Notes under the pieces: generated by a model
What the model was told of the DNA's origin: nothing
What the model saw: the letters and a program-made list of their open reading frames with translations, nothing else
Databases searched by the model: none
Position numbers and translations under genes: made by a program
Part shown: positions 33,801 through 45,093 of the stretch, piece by piece
Position numbering within the stretch: the stretch's first letter is position 1
Layout: every line of letters starts with the position of its first letter
Source: Hymenolepis diminuta
Taxonomy: Eukaryota > Platyhelminthes > Cestoda > Cyclophyllidea > Hymenolepididae
Length of the DNA stretch: 64,000 nt
Assembly (NCBI GenBank): GCA_900708905.1
Contig: CAADRB010000015.1
Span: 1,855,093-1,919,092, forward strand
Direction of reading: 5' to 3'

Positions 33801-36800
33801 GGCCTAACCTGCTGCGTCACAACTTCTTGGAGCAGTTCATCACTCCTATCGTAAAGGCCTTCAAGGGCAAACAAGAGCTCGCCTTCTACAGTATCCCCGA
33901 GTTCGAGGAATGGCAGAAGGCAACTCCAAACTGGCACACTTACCGGGTGAAGTATTATAAGGGTATCTGCTTGAATTCATTTCCTATACTTATGACATCC
34001 GTTTATGGTTAATATACGTTAGCCGGATATTGAAGATAGCAATCAGGAAGCACTTTTCGATTTGAAGCACCCATAGGTGGAAGATTTATGATTATTAAAA
34101 TTCACTGTATTTCATCGTTAAAATAGAGAAATCTCTAAGGCTGAACTTCATTGCTCTCTTTAGTAGTATTAATTTGATTGGGTTTTTCACTATTTTTAGT
34201 GAACTAGGGATTTCACAAACGAATCCATTGGCCATGGCTTAACAAGAACGTAACCAATCAGCTTAATTAACAGTCGGCTGTCGAAGACTACGGTTTACGT
34301 ATTTTTTTTATGGAGTTTTCATGTAGGACGATAACGGAGATCACGGGTTCGATATCTATTGACACGTTCAGTGAAAGGTATGACCAACCGTATTTAAGAG
34401 AGGTGTAGGAGAATGCGATTTTCTCGTCAGACATCCTTCTGGATGTTGTTGCCCAAGGTGAGCACTGTAAAACACTTCCATGTATCTTGCTAATGCCTTA
34501 TTTCACCATCCCTCTAGGTCTGGGTACTTCTTCTAGCAAGGAAGCCAAGGAGTATTTCTCTGACATGGCCCGTCATCGAATTTGTTTCAACTACACCGGT
34601 CCTGAGGATGACAGTGGAATCATGCTAGCCTTCAATAAAAACAAAATAAATGAGCGAAAACAGTGGCTAACATCCTGGATGGAGGGTAGACGTAGACGCC
34701 AGGAATTAGGTCTTTCAGAGGATTATCTCTACGGCGTAGGTACACACGCGGTCACCTATCACGATTTCATCCACAAAGAGCTTGTCCTCTTTTCAAACAT
34801 GGACAATGAACGTTCCATTCCCTCTTTGGTGGATGGTTTAAAACCCGGCCAGAGAAAGGTCCTTTTTACTTGCTTAAAACGCAATCAAGTGAAGGAAATC
34901 AAGGTGGCTCAATTGACCGGTGCTGTGGCGGAAATGTCCTCCTATCATCATGGTGAAATGTCGTTGATGGGAACCATTATTAACCTGGCTCAGGATTTTG
35001 TTGGTTCTAATAATCTCAATCTTTTGCTTCCTATCGGTCAGTTCGGTACTCGATTGGCTGGTGGTAAGGACTCCGCTTCTGCGCGTTACATCTTCACAGC
35101 GTTGAGTCCTCTAAGTAGAAAAGTGTTCCATGAACACGATGACGCTATCCTCAATTACCTTCAAGATGACAATCAAAGGATTGAACCCGAGTGGTATATT
35201 CCTATCATCCCTATGGTGCTTATTAACGGTGCGGAGGGCATTGGCACCGGGTGGAGTACCAAAGTTCCAAACTACGACACACTTGATGTTATCTCTAATC
35301 TCCGGCGAATGTTGGATGGTTTTGATCCGCGTCCAATGTTACCAAGTTATCGAGGTTACCATGGTAAGATTGTGGAGGTGGGTGAGAATCGATACGTCTT
35401 CTTTGGTGAGATTGCTGTCTTGGATGATCAAACGGTGGAAATCTCAGAACTTCCGGTAAAGGTCTGGACTCAAACTTATAAGGAACAGGTGCTTGAACTC
35501 ATGCTTAATGGGAGTGAGAAAGTTCCTGTCTCTATCACGTAAGTTATCTGAACGCTTTCATTGATCCAGGATTGTAGGTTCGATTTATTAATATACTAAA
35601 TTTTATCATTTATTGCTAGAATTCGATGTAAAGATAGGATAAAAACTATCGGTTTCACGTGGTCAAGTAGACCAAGAAGTAGTAAGTACTGAAGTTCACA
35701 TCAAGAATCAAACGTCATTTTAGCATTGAGTTGTCCATATTTTCGAAAACTATGGTTAACTGTATAATGTCCTATGTTGATTTTTAACGATTTGACTATC
35801 GGATTCACGATTGAGATTATGTCCACAATATTCAGAGATTAGATGAAGTTGACATCATTCCGCACTATTTATTTGAACTTCGTTACATTCGAGAGAAAAT
35901 AAACAGGACTGTTTATGATTTTTAGCGTAGTAGAGCTTTCACTATAATAAAACTAGCATTGAAAATCCACTAACCGGGATATGTGAGAATTAATATAGAC
36001 ATGAAGTGTATTGTTCTAGGTCCTATTTATAGTAGCAGCTAGTATCTGAATTATAGCCAGTCTGTAGTGGTTCACCGATTAACGATACAATCTGAGTTGT
36101 TTATGGAAGCACGGAATTAGATTGATAATGCGCGTGAGAAATTAAATAATCTTGCTATATTTTTTATTTAGAGACTATAAAGAATATCATACTGATGTAA
36201 CAGTCCGTTTCGTTATCACAATGACTCAAGACAAACTCCGTGAAGCCGAGACAGTTGGCCTTCACAAATTCTTCAAACTTGCAGTTCCCTTCACCACCAA
36301 CTCAATGGTCCTTTTCGACAAGGCTGGTTGTCTGAAACGCTATAACTCCGCCCAAGAGATTCTCCAAGAATTCTACACCCTGCGTTTGGAGCTTTACGAT
36401 AAACGCAAGTCCTACTTGGTTGGCATGCTTTCTGCGGAGGTCAGACGCCTTGAGAATCAAGCTCGCTTTGTGATGGAGAAAATCGACGGGAAGATTATCA
36501 TTGAGAATCGTTCCAAAAAGGATTTAGTGCGTCTGCTGAGGGACCAAAAGTACGATCCGGATCCTGTTAGGGCTTGGAAAGAGTGTGTGGATAAGATGGC
36601 TGCCATAGAAGACGCTGCTGCTGCTAGACAACAGGCTGGAGAGGCACCTGAAGAGGTTGTTGAAGGTGAAGAAACAGATGTCTCTAAATTGGCTGCCGAT
36701 TACAACTACATCCTCGGAATGCCTCTTTGGAGCCTATCCAAGGAACGCAAGGATGACCTCCTTGCACAGAGAGATAAGAAACGCACTGAGCTGAAAATCC

Positions 36801-39800
36801 TCATGGAGAAATCCAACAAACATCTCTGGAGAGCCGACCTGGAGGAACTGGAGACCGCTATTAAAAAGTACGAAGCGGATCGTGAGAAGGAGTTGGAGAA
36901 TATCATTGAAGCGACTGAGAAGAAGGCTTTCAAGTTGGCAGCAGGTCAGTCGAAAGGTCGTGCAGCAGCTACTAAGAGTGCTGCCACGGCAGTCACAAAG
37001 GGTTTACGTCAGACCCGACCGGATCCAAATGGCAGACGTGTGGAACCGGTGATTGACCCCGAGATGGCGAAAAGAACTGAAGCTCTGGTGTGCAAAGACG
37101 CGAAAAAGAAGGCAAAAACCAATGCTACTGTAAATGGTGATGGTGATATTAGAGCAATGGAGGACGATTTCCTAGCCGATTTGGGGGATGAAGATAGTCA
37201 GTTTGGGGGTGCGGAACCGCCACCTCTGTTCAAGAGATTGAGTGCTACTCTTTCAGATAATAATAACGCTGCTGAAATCTTGGCTCCTTTAGCAGCAGCA
37301 GCAGCAGCAGCGAAACGCGGAGGTAGAACAACTGGAACTGGTCGTGGACGCGGAAGAGGTGGTATCGGTGCAGGTTAATTGTTCTGTCTGTTTATTTAAA
37401 AATTGGTATAATGTGCTTATGGCGTCTGAAAAGTCAGGGTTCGATGCCTCTCGGACCACACCTAGAGAGCGAAATGGTCAATGGCATTGGTTAGGCCTGG
37501 CTGCTAAGTGGTGGCAGAAAACCAGTTTCTCTCCAGAGATCCCTAGATGAGTGTTGAAAAATGCTTTCATAAGTAAGCTTGAGAGTTTACTTTAATTGGA
37601 AATTTAGTAAGTGGAGTTCGGTGTTTCCATTTATTCATGACTATCTCAGAATGGAGCCTGTGCTCCAGTATTGTCTTGTCAAATTCGGTAATTTTTTTAG
37701 GTTATTCACTTGGCTCTTTCGAAATTGAATATGCTTCTCTGAAGTATCTAAAGCCCGACATCTTTAATGCTGGTATTGAGAATGGCAGTCCGATTTAGGA
37801 AGATTTAATCACTTTTTCTTATTGAGAAAGCGACGTTTGAAGCCATTAAGATTCATTTCATTTGTAATACAATGATGTCTCCCTTAATGCAAAACTTTGT
37901 TCTTTTTTCATCGAATATTCCCATTCGTTTAAGAGCATTGTCTTTTACAGTTTTTGCACTAATTTCTTGTAGACCGGCTTTTACGGATTGTCGAGGCAGA
38001 ATTTTTGTTTTATTTTTATTTCGTTTTTGTGTCTTGAAAGAAGTTTACCAGTAAAACAAATAGGTAGACAAATCTAAATCTATATTCGATTACAGGATTT
38101 CCAAGAGGAACCCGCTATGTAAGCTCTTCTCTACGTCTTTGGGAGATCGTAATCTCAAGATTGGTCTTGTCTCAATGTTGAAAGATGTACTAAGACTATT
38201 GTTGTCAAACATCTTTAGCATTTAGATCGTAACAGACACTTAACTCCACGATGGTCTCGGTTAATTTGATGCGATAAATAGTATTAATGAAGATAAATGG
38301 TCGAAAATATTTAGGCATAGCTAAATATTTATACAATAATAAATTTATAATGGATTAGAGGTAATGAATTCCAAAAGGACCCTACTTATGTGTGCTTAGG
38401 AATCAATGCTTTAGTCTCGATATGGACTTTTTCCTGGGGGTTTCTTCTAATCAGCATGTTTGTTTGAATAGGAGGGGCAGGAGCAACAAGGAAACTTACA
38501 CAAAAGAAACTCACATTTAATACTCCTACCGAGGGCGCTGACGGAGAAAATAGCAATTCCGCGCCTCCTAAAAGGCCTGGTGGTGGTAAGTGGTATTTGA
38601 GGATTATAAGTAGTATAATCATTAAAAAGGTATTTATGAGTGTTGTAAGTTTAATGCGCAATTGCCAGAGGTATTACAATCCAATATTTTAATTATAAAT
38701 TGATATGGGTAAGGTTTATGAATAGTATATTGAATACAAATTAGATACGAGGGTATCATAAGGGGCCCAAGTATGGTACGCTAATTGAAGTTGGCTGTTT
38801 TGTTCGATAGTTCTTTTGATGAGCATCCGATTAAAAATTATCATTTGACAATTAGAATGGTGCTGACAGAAGTGTTTACGATATTGAAGGGGTTCGTTTT
38901 CTTTGGAGTTCTAATTTGCTTGATTTTACCTTCTCTAGCAGCACGAGGAAAGCGTGCTTCTCCCAAGAAACCTCGAAAGAAGAGGGACATCTTCGATAGC
39001 TCTGAATCTGAAACTGAATCTGATGAGGACTTCACAATTTCGAAAGGATTTGGTTTCTCGCCTTCCAAGGATGGAGAAGGTAAATATGGGCCTCTTGTTT
39101 CCATTATGAGATTAAGTCTTTATTTTTCTTAAAAATTCACTAGATATTAAAGGGGCGCTGATTCATTCTCATTAGCTCCAGTCTGGGGAGAAACTTGGAG
39201 GACACTTTTATCCTAAGATTAATTCTCGTACAATTCTAAGAATCTCTAACTGCTACAACTTGATAGGCGCATTTCCCAAATCAGAAGTCCGAAATCTAAC
39301 AGCAACAGTAGGTAATGAGAGAAAGGTACAATAAGAATTAAGGGGGGGGGGTCAATTTACAATGCACTCAATTGAAATAGCTGCTTTGTGTCCTGATGCT
39401 GGCTCGCCAGTGTACTTAGCAGACAAATGGCTCAACACATACGTGTTAGTGCGAGCAAGGAGTATGGCTTACGAAAGGATGAGGAGGTCTAGCTAAGCTA
39501 TTGATCTTTTACAATCTTTATCACAGACGTGATGGGAAGGAGACCGAATGTGCTTAAATACTTTTATTCAGAAGAAAGAGAACGTATGTATCATAACTAG
39601 TATGATAAAAATCCGATGGTATAAGGCTGAGGGATGCCAAATCAAGTGCGAAAACTTTGAGGACTGTGATCAACTGGTGAGCGAAACGAAGCATTGATAA
39701 TAGTAGATGTACCGCGTGGTCGAATCATCCGTATCCAGCTGTTATGATATTTAAAAGGCTAGTTTGCCACTGTGTTCTAGATACCCACCAGATATCACTG

Positions 39801-41929
39801 GGCTACAGTTTATGAAGATCCGGAAAGAGAAGACGGAAACGTAGTCATTGCAAGATACTTCAAATACTATATATTGAAGTGGAGATCCCTTTATATCATT
39901 GATAGTTGAAATTCAACTCATCTCAGAGTCGGTGAATTTTGTGCAGATTAACTGCCAAGATGCAGCGTGAGTCTGCATATTGAGAAGACTACTTGTAGAT
40001 CGTTTGCGGGATGTGGATTGCTCACTGCAAGACAAAGCATAGACTTGAGTCGTGCTTGTCGATTATGAATTACAAATGTTGGCGCTCAACAAAGCATTCT
40101 TTTCTCTTTAGGCAAGATGATTTCCCTTGCAGAGCGTGTTCGCACTCTGTCCTCCAGACGCACTGCAGCTGAAGCAGCAAAAAAATTCGCCATGTTGGAT
40201 TCTGACAGCGAGGAACAGGAGGAGAGTGAGAAAGAGGTCTTCACAGTGGTCGATCACGGCCAGGGCAACAAAGAACTCGACCTCACTCCTATTAAATCAC
40301 CTCCAATTCAAACGTCTCAACAACAATCCGAAGAAAAATTAGATGCTGATGCTGGACCATCAAGCTCCCTGTAAGTACTTAGACTTTTCCAAGTTAACTC
40401 TGGAAAGTAATATTTAGTACAACTCTTTTATGAGACGGGGAAAAACAGAAAGAAGACTACAGTCCTGTAATTGGTAAGCTTTAAAGGCAGGCTTAGTGGC
40501 TAATTTCAGAACGTGGTTGTTGGATAAAGCGGAGGGCAAGTTGATAAGCCACTTTAAGACCGATGGATGAGTCATAAACGAGGTTAAGTGGAAGAGGGAG
40601 AAAACTGGTAAAAGTTAGCAGTAGGAATGCTATCATTGCTCTTAAACTACTTGTAATCCACGTACACTTTACCTTTTTCGCAGTTGGCCAATATCCTACA
40701 ACGAGTCAGCGGTTTCAGCTGCATCCAAGAAGACGTCCACACGAGGAAGGGGTCGTGGAAGAGGAGGTAGTGGAACAACTAGAGGAAGGGTAGGAGGAGC
40801 TTCAAAATCGACCACCACCACTACTGCAGCTCCTAAACGCTCACTTCTGGAAAGTGACACTGTTGATGACGTTGATGATATATTTAGACCTGGTAAGTCA
40901 TGTTAGGAATTTCCACTATGTATGCTAACTGTCTGTGGTGTTTGAGACTCTCCAATCTTCCATACATGGAAAGTCAGTAAAGCAGCGTGGTATGCAAAGT
41001 ATGATTAAATCAGTATGACTTTCATCTTGATGTCCTGATGGCGTATCGTGTTAGCAAATCTAGAGAATGTAGTACTAATCGGCCCACATTGAATGAATAG
41101 TCTGACCAATCGAATCGGTCCGTGTTGGTCAAGAGAATGCGAATTCCTCAAGGGAACATTTCCAGGTTGCTAATCAAGTGCTTAAAATGAGCGCTGTGGA
41201 GAATTTGCCTTCATTGACTTCGGGGATTGGGTTAATTTGGAGTTTACACGTGTTCTGGATAAATATATGGGTATATCGCGAATTTAGACATCATAAGGTT
41301 AAGGTCAAGAATTTGGAGGAATTAGAGTTGAGCGTTTAGGGCAGATTTTAAAACATGACAAGTCTGAATAGTACAATTTTACTCGTTTTCATTACCATTC
41401 CTTGGTCCGTGTGACTTGTAATAGCCAGCTTCAGTTAGAAAGATGAGTATCATTGTTTGGATTTGCGTTGTGATCTTAATCGACATCTGGGAAACAGATG
41501 CTTCCGTTGTTCTCTTCTAATAAAGGTATTCGAACTGCATGCTTAGATTTCCTATCTTGTTCGAGGCGAGTTAGAATAACAATAGCCTACCAGAACTTCG
41601 ATATACTTCTTAATTTACCAATACAATTTATTTTAACTCTCACCATAGAAAATTTCTTTATTCTCCATATGTGAATTTTTTAATTGATAATCTTTTAACT
41701 TGATTGTTCACTTGAAATTTCAGCACTGAATCCATATCATTATCAATTTTTCAGGAATGCTTGATGCGAAACGCATATTGTCACCGAATTCAATTCTATC
41801 TATTCTCTTTCTGATATTACAGATGATGACGAATTTGATGCATTTAGTGTGAAGCAAAGAGTTGCGCCCTTTAGAAAACGAAAGAGGAACCTAGATTCAG
41901 ACAGTGATGAAGACTTTGTGCCGGAATAG
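30864..41929 (+). CDS. TOP2: DNA topoisomerase II (12 coding exons)
   Basis: Exons: 30864-31137, 31177-31240, 31278-31803, 32221-32966, 33724-33962, 34518-35538, 36172-37373, 38472-38585, 38939-39079, 40112-40370, 40684-40892, 41823-41929. Phases agree at every junction and give 1,633 residues, close to animal TOP2A/B. The enzyme passes one DNA duplex through a transient double-strand break, using ATP, to decatenate and relax chromosomes in the nucleus. Seen in order: GHKL ATPase (NNGAGIPV, GGRNGYGAKLCNIFS); QTK loop at about 378-380; TOPRIM metal site with EGDSA (Glu463) and DQDQDG (Asp543, 545, 547); PLKGK; winged-helix catalytic Arg-Tyr in SARYIF (Tyr807); the coiled-coil gate region up to about 1250; then a divergent basic/acidic C-terminal tail with an alanine run, RGRGRGR motifs, SESETESDEDF and a final DSDSDEDFVPE. 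Start chosen as the first ATG; the upstream open frame lacks one. Eukaryotic type II identity is certain; minor exon edges in the tail are less so. Confidence 0.95.
33381..33530 (+). repeat. tRNA-like repeat (SINE candidate) in TOP2 intron 4
   Basis: GTGCGCTGGCGGCGTAATCAGG followed by AGTCACGAGATTGATAT resembles a decayed tRNA head (anticodon-arm-like part, then B box). A related segment sits in intron 5 at about 34338-34385. No intact tRNA fold is present. Pol III origin is inference. Confidence 0.35.
34338..34385 (+). repeat. tRNA-like repeat (SINE candidate) in TOP2 intron 5
   Basis: AGATCACGGGTTCGATATCTATTGAC carries a near-consensus B box (GGTTCGATATC) and aligns with AGTCACGAGATTGATATTTATGGA in intron 4, then both continue with a TCAGTGA-like motif. 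Confidence 0.35.
37291..37312 (+). repeat. TOP2: GCA trinucleotide repeat coding for polyalanine in TOP2
   Basis: A run of GCA codons adds about eight alanines to the TOP2 tail before a basic Arg/Gly segment. It is in frame, so length changes would not break the gene. Confidence 0.7.
39342..39351 (+). repeat. G10 homopolymer in TOP2 intron 9
   Basis: Ten consecutive G in AT-rich intron DNA. Length uncertain because homopolymers are error-prone. Confidence 0.7.
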
Positions 41930-42037
41930 CTGTGCTCGGTGGTGGCTGCGGATTTTGTGTCCCCATGTGTGCATGCTATCTTCCTATTTCCCCATTTCCA
42001 TTTGTTTTTTTCTTATCCAATTCTCATCTTATGTTGT

Positions 42038-42043
42038 AATAAA
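42038..42043 (+). promoter_or_regulatory. TOP2: Poly(A) signal of TOP2
   Basis: AATAAA lies 109 bases after the TOP2 stop, followed by a T/GT-rich stretch. Confidence 0.7.
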
Positions 42044-42444
42044 TGTATTTATATATTTGACTTAATATCCTTTGATTTCTTGTGGTGTATACTTTCTTCA
42101 GTGGGTGGGATCATTTTCGGGTTAGTTGAAGATTTAAGTATTATTTCGATGAGGGATTTTGGTCAATCTGTGGATTTGGCGAAATAAGGGGAAATTCGTA
42201 AAAGTTAAGTGATTAGTGTTGATCCGAATTATGGGTTACTGTTAACGATCTCAGTTCGAGCACTTCGATTTTTGCCATTGGTGTCTATCTGACTGATATA
42301 CAACTGAGGTAGTCTTATAGCTGGTAGAGATGAAGATGTCGATTGTGCGTGAGATGCTGACTATTCTTGAAAACAACATCTTATATAGGTGCAGCGCGTA
42401 TAATACATCAGACGGTAAAAGAGGGGATAGTTGTGCATGCAACT

Positions 42445-42876
42445 TGTTGGAGTCAGATAACGACTAACGGTTCGCAGCTACCAGATAACAACAGCAATAG
42501 CAGTCGCTAATTCGTAGCTATTTGAGTAAGAGCTAACAACAATTGTAAATCAGAGCACCAAGAGTTGATTAGGCCAAAAGCTGTACTCAAAGGAACCACA
42601 ACGAGTTCGATACGAGTGACAGAGAAAGATAGGGGAGGGAGCGTGCCGAGGAAGAGAGGAGATGAGCAGGAAGCGTAGGAGCCGGCAGCTGACAGGCGTG
42701 CGCTGTTCTTGTGTGAAAAACAAAGATAGTTTTATATGAGTCACTTGGGTAAGGCTGCGTGAGAGCATGAGTACAGATGTGCTTTTTATATGAAACGGGG
42801 AGAAATCGATGATCGCGTTTAGACATGGCAGATAGAAGTTATACGTGAGAGGGACATAAAAGACGTCACTCCAACT
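42445..42876 (+). repeat. Dispersed repeat family D, copy D1 (LTR-like)
   Basis: The block 42530-42805 recurs in inverted orientation, diverged, at 61375-61620; shared motifs include GAGCTAACAACAATT, GTTGATTAGG-like and GTCACTTGGGTAAGG. D1 is bounded by TGTTGGAGT (42445) and ACTCCAACT (42868-42876), short inverted ends as in an LTR. No target duplication is seen. A purine-rich middle explains the chance ORFs on its minus strand. Confidence 0.4.
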
Positions 42877-44109
42877 TTGTGGGCGAAAAACCGAAGTAGT
42901 GTCATAGAGAATGCAAATAAAAGGTAATTCTGGAAATGGATAGAGGGTTATCTTTCAAATTAATAAACAAAAATTGTTTTCTGGCTGACTCAATATACAA
43001 GCGTTATGAGTAAATTGACATCCTTAACTGTGGCGTTAATCTACATTAATTTATCCTCACAGAGTAATTTAAGATCTCTAGATTAATTAAAATCTTTTTA
43101 CCACCAAGGTTATAGAGTCATTTATTATAGATCACGCATATTTATGTCTGTTTTCTGAGCTTTACTGATGCGGTAATACTGATAACAGGGGCATGTCTCA
43201 GCTGACCACTCATGGGATAAAGTAACAGCATTCTCTATTATCATTTTCAGAATGATAATGGATAACTGTGGGTAAGGCATAACGGTTTAATTTCCCCAAA
43301 TATGAGAAAGGATGAACGCGAGGCTCATTCTAATTTGAGGAAGAATGTTTAGGTATTTGTAACATATATTTGGATATTATTATGGCTAAATATTAATACT
43401 TTGAGGATACTATCTATTAAATAAACAAACATGGAATGAATATTTCTCTTGGATAGGTCGAATATCCTTTGAAGCTCACTAATATTGGCTACACCGGCAA
43501 AATTAACTGACTTGTCTAAGTAATGTAAGATGGGCAGAGTTTGAATAAAGGGTTTTCTGCAGATAAGTATCATAGAGAGTTCTCTAGGGGTACAGGCATT
43601 CATTTGAAGGTTGTGGAATAGGGAGGTGAAGCGGAGACAAGGAGGTGGTTAAGCCACGCACGCCGTTAGCGTATGAGACAGGATAGCATGCAGTCGGAGA
43701 AGAGTTCCATATATGCAGCCATTTTCTTGGCATATCACATTGCCACTGGTCCATCTAAGTGTTCGTAGTGTGTGTTAGGTTCTTTGAATTACGGAGTGTT
43801 TCTATTGGTCGGCCTGGTCGCTAGCTTAGTCTAGTTTCGCTTTACTTTGCAACCTAGAGGTCCGCGTCTTACAGTAGTAAGATTCTACAGTTGTTAGGGA
43901 TATTTATTTATTGTTTTGTGCACATCCGTAATTTTGTCAGTTGATAATACAACTTGGAATTTAATCGTCGATTTTCATTGGTTAGCACATATTATTTAAC
44001 ACAGACGTTAATTAGACAGTCGTTCAATTTTTATTTACTACTTCCGAGTTTTGCGCAGAAGTGTTATTTTTGTTAACTTAACCAGTGGTTCTTATTATTG
44101 AAATAATTA
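42877..44109. other. Gene-free region upstream of the Nudix gene
   Basis: No supported gene or repeat. The promoter of the Nudix gene is presumably in the last part, where GC content rises (about 43640-43880) before an AT-rich leader. No core element assigned. Confidence 0.4.
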
Positions 44110-45002
44110 ATGACATCAGTACCTGAACTGTTCCGACTGCCAAATCGGAAACGCTGTATTGGCTTATTGAACCAGCTCAAAACATTCCGTCAAAGCAATG
44201 CTGAAGTAAAATTCCAATCTGCCGTCGTCATCCCACTCGTTTTTTATGACGGTGTACCTGCCATTCTTTATACCAGACGCAGTCTCTTTGTTCGCAACTT
44301 TCCTGGCGAGGTTTGGTAAGCTCTGCGCTATGGAACCATTCTTGAAATCTTCGGACCGAATCTTATTCATCTTACCGTTTCCGGTTTATTAGCTTTCCAG
44401 GTGGCAAAATCAATGAAGGGGAAAGTATAATTGAAGGTGCTTTGAGAGAACTTAAAGAGGAAGTGGGAATCCCTCCCGATTTTGCTGATATCTGGACGAC
44501 CTTCGCCCCTATTCCTACTAGAGTAAATATCTTTTTAAAATTATTATCTACTAACAAAATACGAGTAGTTTAGTAGTTGATTTTAATTTAGACGGCACTT
44601 AGTCTTATTCACCCAGTTGTTGGCTTCGTCGGAAGTTATAATTCTTCCAAAGAGATTCTATACTGTCAGTCTGGAAGTATTCGCCTTAAAGTGAGTCCTG
44701 AAGAGGTAGATATGGTCCTGTTTCGATCAATCGATTGGTTATCTGATCCTTCAATCCGAAGTTATTGTGTTCAACGATATCCTCCAAGTCTTCCTTTCGC
44801 TGGAACTAGAGTCTCATTTTACGATAATTCTCAAGCAATCCAGACGCGCCAATCTCATACCCTTCCAGTTTTCGGTTGCGTGAATTCGGAAAGAATTACT
44901 GGAGCTACGGCTCTTCTGACTTATCAATTTCTCAACTGCCTCCTACCTCAAGGACTATCTGGAAACAAAGTTGACTTTGAGATGTCTCATTTAGGAAACT
45001 GA
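44110..45002 (+). CDS. Nudix hydrolase, CoA-diphosphatase type (NUDT8/NUDT7-like)
   Basis: Three exons, 44110-44315, 44393-44522 and 44592-45002, with introns of 77 and 69 bp, encode 248 residues. The Nudix box is complete and spans the second exon: G-X5-E-X7-RELKEEVGI, with the Glu residues that bind metal. Just before it, across the first splice junction, comes the CoA-pyrophosphatase signature (LYTRRSLFVRNFPGEV then CFPGGK). These enzymes split CoA and acyl-CoA into 3',5'-ADP and 4'-phosphopantetheine compounds, in mitochondria or peroxisomes. The C-terminal part (SLIHPVVGFVG; PEEVDMVLFRS; ITGATALLTYQFLN) matches the family layout. No clear presequence and no peroxisomal SKL-type tail (it ends HLGN), so location is open. 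NUDT8-like is the better guess; substrate is inferred. Confidence 0.88.
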
Positions 45003-45087
45003 TTTACTTATCAATCTCTGTAATATATCTTTGCTTATGATGATACTTATTGTCGTATTTAACTGATATATGTTCAGTGTATTTTGT

Positions 45088-45093
45088 AATAAA
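45088..45093 (+). promoter_or_regulatory. Poly(A) signal of the Nudix gene
   Basis: AATAAA lies 86 bases after the stop codon, followed by a GT-rich stretch. Confidence 0.65.

Noticed and set aside
36706..36933. Antisense Ser/Arg-rich frame over TOP2 exon 7
   Set aside because: Shadow of the charged coiled-coil codons on the other strand.
37424..37478. tRNA-like sequence with a B box (GGGTTCGATGCC) in TOP2 intron 7
   Set aside because: No matching A box or acceptor-stem pairing; not a tRNA.
42550..42826. Two overlapping minus-strand frames
   Set aside because: They lie inside repeat D1 and reflect its purine-rich plus strand.
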